The notes under the pieces: model-generated
What the model was told of the DNA's origin: nothing
What the model saw: the letters and a program-made list of their open reading frames with translations, nothing else
Database searches by the model: none
Program-made: the position numbers and the translations under genes
Assembly: GCA_019454045.1 (NCBI GenBank)
Contig: SKCR01036772.1
Location: 1 to 64,000, forward strand
Length of the DNA: 64,000 bases
Source of the DNA: Zanthoxylum bungeanum
Lineage: Eukaryota > Streptophyta > Magnoliopsida > Sapindales > Rutaceae
Reading direction: 5' to 3'
Shown: positions 59,019 to 64,000 of the stretch, one piece after another
How positions within the stretch are numbered: position 1 is the first letter of the stretch
Layout of the letters: each line of letters opens with the position of its first letter

Positions 59019-59198
59019 ATGATTACTGTAGGTAATAAAGATGTTAATAAGGGAATGGGGTTAGGGTTTGATGGTGGAGGGTGAGAGATGGAAGAGACCG
59101 AGCTTGAAGAAGGAGAGGCTTGCTCTTATAACAATAACAACAATAACAGTGATAATTCTGATGCAAGCATCGACCTTGATATCGCTCTCTCTTATACT
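59019..59198 (+). pseudogene. First coding exon of a CW-type zinc-finger protein gene, captured in an LTR
   Basis: The upstream sequence ends TTTGCTTTTAG, a good acceptor, directly before ATG at 59019. The frame reads MITVGNKDVNKGMGLGFDGG then G, a TGA at 59082-59084, then EMEETELEEGEACSYNNNN and SDASIDLDIALSYT, ending at a good donor (GTAAGA, 59199). From memory of the family, plant CW-type zinc-finger proteins (such as rice CW7 relatives) begin with GLGFGGGR-EMEDTELEEGEAC and later SIDPDIALSYI. The TGA would therefore sit where Arg (AGA) is expected. Translation could restart at the in-frame ATG at 59088. No second exon was found in the remaining window. Because the exon lies between matching LTR ends it looks like a captured fragment rather than a working gene. 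Confidence 0.72.
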
Positions 59199-59845
59199 GT
59201 AAGATAATTCTCTTTCATAATTTTTGTAAATTGTTCGTTATTATTTTTCTTGTGAAATTTTTGTTTAGAAAATGTTAATTGTTTTGGGGTTGACTTTATT
59301 TGGTGTGTATTCAGATCCAATTCTTTGCAAATGTGAAGTTTAGTAATTTACATTGGAAATTTGAAATGATAAGCAATTGATTTTTAATGTGTTTAAATAT
59401 ATAAATTGATGATTCATTTATGTAACGGAGTTTAATGTTAGAACTTAGGAGGTATTGTTTTTAATTTGCTTTTGCTGTTGTTGGCTATGGAATTATAAGC
59501 ATTGATTTTGGATTTCAGTTTGGTAGGAAATATGCAGGGAAGAACATTTTTTTATAGCAGATTAGGGAAGCTTGAAACTGTCTTTTAGACATGTTAAATT
59601 AATACAAAATAATTATATTTTCTGCATATTAAATTATGAAAATGATTGATAAGTTTGAGATTAGTTATTAGTTCTATGATAAAGCTTTGGAATTCGTAGC
59701 CGTCAAGTATAAATTACGTTGTGAAAGTAATAATGTATATAGCCTTATGAGATGGTAAAGCATGATTGTTCATGCGGGTAAACAAGCGTTTGATTAAATT
59801 TAAATATAGGTTTTGGCGATTGTGAGGATATGTGATGATAAATTA

Positions 59846-59878
<33 letters not shown>

Positions 59879-60180
59879 TAAATATATATATATATATAAT
59901 TATAAATATATATATGAAATTAGTGTTATATGTTATATGAATTTTGAGATGTGTGAGTAGCGAAATGATTAAGCTGCAGATGAATGTTTTTATAATGTTC
60001 TAGCCTAATAGTTTGAGTATGAATATAGGTTTTGATGTTTATGAAGTAGGTGGTTTATATAGGAATGTGAATAAGTAATGCGAAGTCAAGATATCTTGAG
60101 GTATAAGAAGTTCTGTGATGTTGATAGTCTGAATCGTGAAATATTTTGAACCATATTTCGAAAACTTGGTATTTGATTTA
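59199..60180 (+). other. Intron-like sequence following the captured exon
   Basis: T-rich, intron-like, without coding signal. TA runs lie at about 59851-59873 and 59884-59930. The transition back into LTR sequence is somewhere before the CCGCCACGG block at about 60230. Confidence 0.4.
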
Positions 60181-60229
60181 TGGTTTTCAAAGTTTTGATT
60201 ATGAATACAAAAGATAAAGAAAGTGTTTC

Positions 60230-60810
60230 CGCCACGGTGTTTGATGATTTATGTTTTTGACCCTCCGTGGTGATCGTGTATATTTCGTTCCGGATTGGCC
60301 ACCGGGGCGCTGGTTATGGGGTCCAGACCATCGGAAAATGGCTGGCCCATTACCCCGTCGACATGGTCCGTACACTGTCCGGTCTTTGCGTGCGACTGAG
60401 CAGTGGACGATCGGTATGTATTTTGAAAACTTTGCATCAACGATTTATATCTGATTTACACATATTTATGTTTTGGGGGGAAAAATGATTTCAAAGGAAT
60501 TTCATTTTTGTTTGATGCATTTCGATATTGCTTTTTGATATTAAACGATATGATTTTTTTTTTATATGTTTCCGTCTCAGCGATCGTTTTATGTTTTCTT
60601 GATGTGTTTCCGCTGAGATGATCGATCGTTGTTATGTTTTCGCCCCGACGATCGGTGTATGTATTTATGTTTTTTTTTACGACTCATCATGTTTCCGCCG
60701 GGGTGATCGCTAGGGTCTAAGCCATCAGAAATGGTATGACCCAACCCTCTGTCGACAGGGGATCGGTTCGTTCATTGTCCGATCTATGCGCGCGATTCGG
60801 ACATTGTGAT
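60230..60810. repeat. Duplicated CCG..GGTGATCG block of the long LTR
   Basis: Two related blocks (60230-60415 and 60690-60810) share GTGATCG, a GGGGTC(C/T)A-GCCATC word, CCATTACCCCGTCGACA- or CCAACCCTCTGTCGACA-like words, and a TGTCCGGTC/TGTCCGATCT-plus-TGCG ending. Shorter CGATGATCG units lie between. The open frames at 60249-60488 fall inside this repeat. Confidence 0.6.
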
Positions 60811-62031
60811 AATGAATTTTGAAATTGATTTTACTTACAGTAAAAGGGGTTTCTTAAATGCATTTTCGAAATGGTTTTTGACAGATTTCAGACTACCAAT
60901 ATCATAAGAGCTTGTAGGGTTATTTATTACTTCTGGTTGTGACTATAGATATATTGGTCGATATAAAATATAAGAATATATAGGTGAGTTTACAGTTAGA
61001 TATAGATCTTATAGGTATAGTTGATATTAATGCATGATAGCATTATTATATTTATATGTATTTATGAATGATGTCTGTATGAGTTGTATGTTTACATAGA
61101 AGGAACCTTTTGTGAATATTAGTGTGTGATAATATGATTACATTTATACATATATACATGATTGAAGTTAGTGCGATAAATTTTTGACAGAATGAATATT
61201 TTATAAATCCGATTTGATGATATTTCAATGAAATAAAAGAAAGATAATTATAATAAATGCCCTAACTAGATTAGCAAAAAGTAAGTAGGTAAGTATTGAG
61301 ATATCAGAGTAGCGCAACGAAAACATGATAAAACTTGACTTAGTGAATAAGGATATGGATGCTGAATGTAAACAGGAAACAAGATTTAAAGTTTATGTAT
61401 GAATAGTTAGAGAGACTGGTAGCAAGTAAAAAGTTTGAAAAATGGATAAAAGTTATATAGTTTATTCAGACTTTGTAGATGTTTGTATGATCACATAGAC
61501 AACCCAGGTTAATACAGAAACAAGATTCAGACTTTGTGTGTTTGTCGCTCAAGGAATGAGCATAGTTACTTACTGAGTCTTATGACTCACAATCCAACAG
61601 TGTTTGAGTTTTGCAGGTTGGTGATCAGATCGGTCGACCACGGACATCAGAGCTTGAGGAGCCGGATAGCAAAGTTACAGTCAGCCAGTCACCAGGTCTT
61701 GGGAGTATAAGTCTAGTTGTAAAGAAGTTGAGTTGTATGAGTTTAGTTATAAAAGTTTTTGTTCATATGCATTTTCGGGCATGGAGCCCTATTGTATTAT
61801 GTCTTGAGTTCATCATTTCAGTGTCATAGTATGTGTTTGGGCCCTATTGACTGCATTACATTGCATAATTCTGATTGTGCATAGATAGGATTGTATGGAG
61901 GTGCTGGACTTTGATCCAGGTTGCTCGATTTTTAGCAGAGGTCATGCCGAAATTTCGGCAGAGTCAGAGGCTTATGGAGACAGGATTAGCCTGTCTCCTG
62001 CCGGTAGCATTCCCAGTAGCGGGGTGTTACA
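60811..62031 (+). other. 3' portion of the long LTR
   Basis: No gene is seen. It ends TAGCGGGGTGTTACA. The open frames at 61611-61829 and 61875-62078 show no known motif and the second crosses the LTR border. Confidence 0.6.
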
Positions 62032-62036
62032 ACCTT

Positions 62037-62614
62037 GACTACATATATTTTATGGTTAATTTTCCTATAATTATTTAGGAAGAATTATTAAAAAGTCCAA
62101 AAATATCAATGGAGTTATAGCCTAAACGAAATGTGTTATTCACATCACTTCAAATTAAAGATGAGGGCGCATGAGAAATAGTTTATTTTTTATTTTTTAC
62201 CCTGAATTAAATATCTCTAAAAATATAAAGTATCTAATAAAAAAATTACATATTATTGATTTATAAATTATAAATTTTCAAACGAGTACACAATTGTTAT
62301 ATTTAAATGAAAAAATTGAGTTCTGTCATATTTTTTACCTTTTTTTTAGCGAAATATATCGATGTGCATACTCATTCAAGCTTATGAATTTTAAATTAAT
62401 AATATGTAATTTTTTCAATTGGATTTTTTTTTAATTAAAATTTAACTAAATGGAAAAAAAAAAATTAGGTGTAAAAGCAAAACAAATTTAATCAAAATTT
62501 TCGCCCGTGAAACACAAACCATGGTCTAAAAAGAAATAAAAATGGATTAAATGAAAATATGTTAAAACATATAGGACCTATAAAGGAATGAAAAAAGTGT
62601 AGGGGACATACAAA
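62037..62614. other. Intergenic AT-rich stretch
   Basis: No gene, RNA gene or repeat border is recognised. Confidence 0.5.
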
Positions 62615-62883
62615 TAGGGATGGCAAAAATCTCATCACGTGGGGGCATGATACGTTAAGGATGGGTAAAATGATAATTATTTTATATTCGTTGGTTAGAT
62701 GAGTCGGGCACGGATATTTGCATTCCCGTAAAAATAAAGATAAAATTCATATGTAAATGTGGACATGTATGGAGGCACGGTACGTTAGGGGTGGGTAAGA
62801 GACAATTTTCGTATCCGTTGATTGAACGGGTCAGATACAGATATTGGTATCCTCGTACTGTACTTGGTCTGTTGTCATTCCTA
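62615..62883. mobile_element. hAT-like MITE
   Basis: The ends TAGGGATGGCAAAAATC and (inverted) TAGGAATGACAACAGACC match in hAT fashion. Inside, a GGTACGTTAGG(G/A)GTGGGTAA-like word occurs twice about 130 bases apart. The flanks are similar over about 35 bases (CCTATAA(A/G)GGAA...AAAAAAGTGTAGG), far longer than an 8-bp hAT duplication, so the true history is unclear. Confidence 0.5.
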
Positions 62884-63148
62884 CCTATAAGGGAAGGGAA
62901 AAAAGTGTAGGTGACTTATAATGAAGGAAAAAAATAGTATAGTTTGTTTTTTTTGTTTTTAAATAATAATTATACCTCAAAATGACACCCAAACAAATAC
63001 CGAACTCATTCTTATACCAAAGTCAATTCAGAGAATTACCACTATTTTCAAAAGGAGTATAGAGTCATCAATGACCTTAGGGATTCTAAAATGTTGAAAT
63101 CTTTCCTTTCAGGAAAAAAATTGTTGATAATGATACTCATCTTGCCCC
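62884..63148. other. Intergenic AT-rich stretch
   Basis: No gene is seen. It ends in the left target duplication of the SINE that follows. Confidence 0.5.
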
Positions 63149-63301
63149 CATCAAATCCCCAAGGAGTGTGACTTGATGGTGTAAGGCTCGAGATTTCACA
63201 TTGAGGTCCTGAGTTTAAATTTAGGAAGTACGTTTCTTGTAAGAGCGAGCTTGTGACAGCCGTGGGTTTACCTATGAAATTAAAAAAATAAATAAAATTA
63301 T
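63149..63301 (+). mobile_element. tRNA-derived SINE, copy 3
   Basis: The start GTGTGACTTGATGGTGTAAG and GAGGTCCTGAGTTTAAATTT resemble A and B boxes. They are followed by the family core TACGTTTCTTGTAAGAGC and an A-rich tail (AAAAAAATAAATAAAA). The flanks are ~24-base direct repeats containing GATAAT(G/T)GATACTCATCTT-like sequence at 63124-63147 and 63302-63326, with two or three differences. Confidence 0.82.
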
Positions 63302-63758
63302 TGATAATGGTACTCATCTTAGCCCTATGAAATTAAGTTTTATTTAACTTTTTTTTTTTTAATGTGTGATTAAGGTGTTTATTGATTTGGAATTAATCAA
63401 TTTAACAAAAACTCAATTTAATCCAATTGAATATGATTGAAATTGGATTAAATAAAATATTGTTGAATTCTACACATTCTTATTAAGATCAAATTTTCAG
63501 TATATGATCTCAATATATTTATCAAAATAATCAAGATCAACAAAATGATCAAATGAAATTGACTATTCACATAGACTATATTGAATTATATATTAAATAC
63601 GCTTCAAAAAAAATTATTAATTAATTTTGAATAAAATCAACTCTGTTTTTGTGTACTACAATTTTATAGAATAATGTAATAAGATATAGGAATGAATAAA
63701 ATAAGAAATGTCGAAGTAATAATCAAGGACATAGTTAGAGACGAAAATTTAGGGGATA
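63302..63758. other. Intergenic AT-rich stretch
   Basis: No gene is seen. ATTGAAT/AATCCAATT words repeat around 63400-63480. Confidence 0.5.
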
Positions 63759-63998
63759 TTAATAAAGAGAAAGAGGTGCGGTGCTGTTTGCCTTGTAAAA
63801 CACAAATTGTTTCTCTAACGGTTTTAGTCTAGACAGATATTCATGATCATCAAGATATTCTGCTACTTGATGGTTATTAAAACCACATGTAACATTTAAT
63901 CCCCATATAACACCGTCCGGAGGTTTTGGTATACCTCGCAGCTCAAATAGGCATTCACATTTTTTTGTCCCACTATTTGTTACTATGGATTGACCTTC
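63759..63998 (-). pseudogene. FAR1-like DNA-binding domain of a Mutator-like transposase (partial)
   Basis: The minus-strand frame is open from the window edge to a TAA at 63759-63761. It reads KKCECLFELRGIPKPPDGVI, WGLNVTCGFNNHQVAEYLDD and HEYLSRLKPLEKQFV. The Cys-x-Cys followed by a Cys and HxH-like pair matches the FAR1/WRKY-GCM1 zinc fold found in MULE transposase proteins and FAR1/FHY3 relatives. After KANSTAP the sequence no longer follows the family and reaches a stop, so the downstream MULE nuclease domain is missing here. The 5' part lies beyond the window. Confidence 0.72.
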
Positions 63999-64000
63999 AC

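Larger units (their letters stand above)
52618..62031 (+). mobile_element. Long Ty3/gypsy-type solo LTR, interrupted, carrying a gene fragment
   Basis: The ends TGTAATATCCC and GGGTGTTACA are inverted copies of each other in the style of plant Tekay/Del LTRs (TGTAACACCC). The whole is flanked by the target duplication ACCTT (52613-52617 and 62032-62036). Removing the Harbinger transposon (53253-58850 plus one TTA) leaves about 3.8 kb. It holds CA-rich and GA-rich stretches (52835-53040), the CW zinc-finger exon (59019-59198) with its flanking introns, and a GC-richer 3' half with repeated CCGCCG(G/C)GGTGATCG-type blocks at 60230-60430 and 60560-60800. No gag-pol is present. Confidence 0.78.

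Noticed and set aside
60249..60488. Three overlapping open frames with Arg/Trp-rich peptides
   Set aside because: They fall in the GC-richer repeated block of the long LTR and match no family.

Overview
The window is nuclear DNA of a flowering plant, most likely a eudicot. It is AT-rich, has intron-bearing plant genes, and carries Ty1/copia and Ty3-type LTR retrotransposons, PIF/Harbinger and hAT-like DNA elements and tRNA-derived SINEs. Only three host-gene loci are visible: the last exon of a 3-isopropylmalate dehydratase large-subunit gene (2-88, +), a complete five-exon Aux/IAA auxin repressor gene (40959-43250, -), and the first coding exon of a CW-type zinc-finger protein gene (59019-59198, +). 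The third lies inside a retrotransposon LTR. Nearly everything else is transposon sequence, much of it nested. I defined many elements from their ends and target-site duplications (TSDs).

Left block (1-15.1 kb): the dehydratase gene end carries a fold-back MITE just after its stop codon. Small MITE-like elements and a SINE follow. A decayed copia element on the minus strand (C1, 3626-12762, TSD ATAAG) sits inside an older LTR (3074-~13118), which itself appears to sit in a hAT-like repeat. A second SINE (13480-13655) has a perfect 16-bp TSD.

Middle block (15.1-40 kb): a Ty3-type non-autonomous element (G, 15270-19411) holds a gag stub and three different tandem arrays and interrupts a decayed copia element (C2, ~15145-22807, -). 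Next come a full-length but decayed copia element (C3, 22815-32071, +, TSD CAAAC), a MITE, and a gag-only copia-derived element (S, 34451-39905, -).

Gene island (40.9-43.3 kb): the intact Aux/IAA gene retains the EAR motif, the degron (domain II) and domains III/IV, with clean splice sites.

Right block (44-64 kb): a (TA)n-flanked palindromic repeat is followed by a hAT-like element split by three insertions. These are a 2.3-kb solo LTR (44838-47179, TSD ATTGT), a young non-autonomous Ty3-type element with a 101-bp tandem array (L, 47191-52415, TSD AGGGT), and a long TGTAA..TTACA LTR (52618-62031, TSD ACCTT). The last contains a PIF/Harbinger transposon (53253-58850, TSD TTA), which in turn holds two solo LTRs (TSDs ACTAC and CTCTC) and its own deletion-derivative MITE (TSD TAA). 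The same LTR also contains the CW zinc-finger exon, the most unusual feature here. The window ends in a hAT-like MITE, a third SINE and a FAR1-like transposon coding fragment (63759-63998, -).

All positions come from reading the sequence by eye. Family names rest on remembered family motifs, not on database searches.
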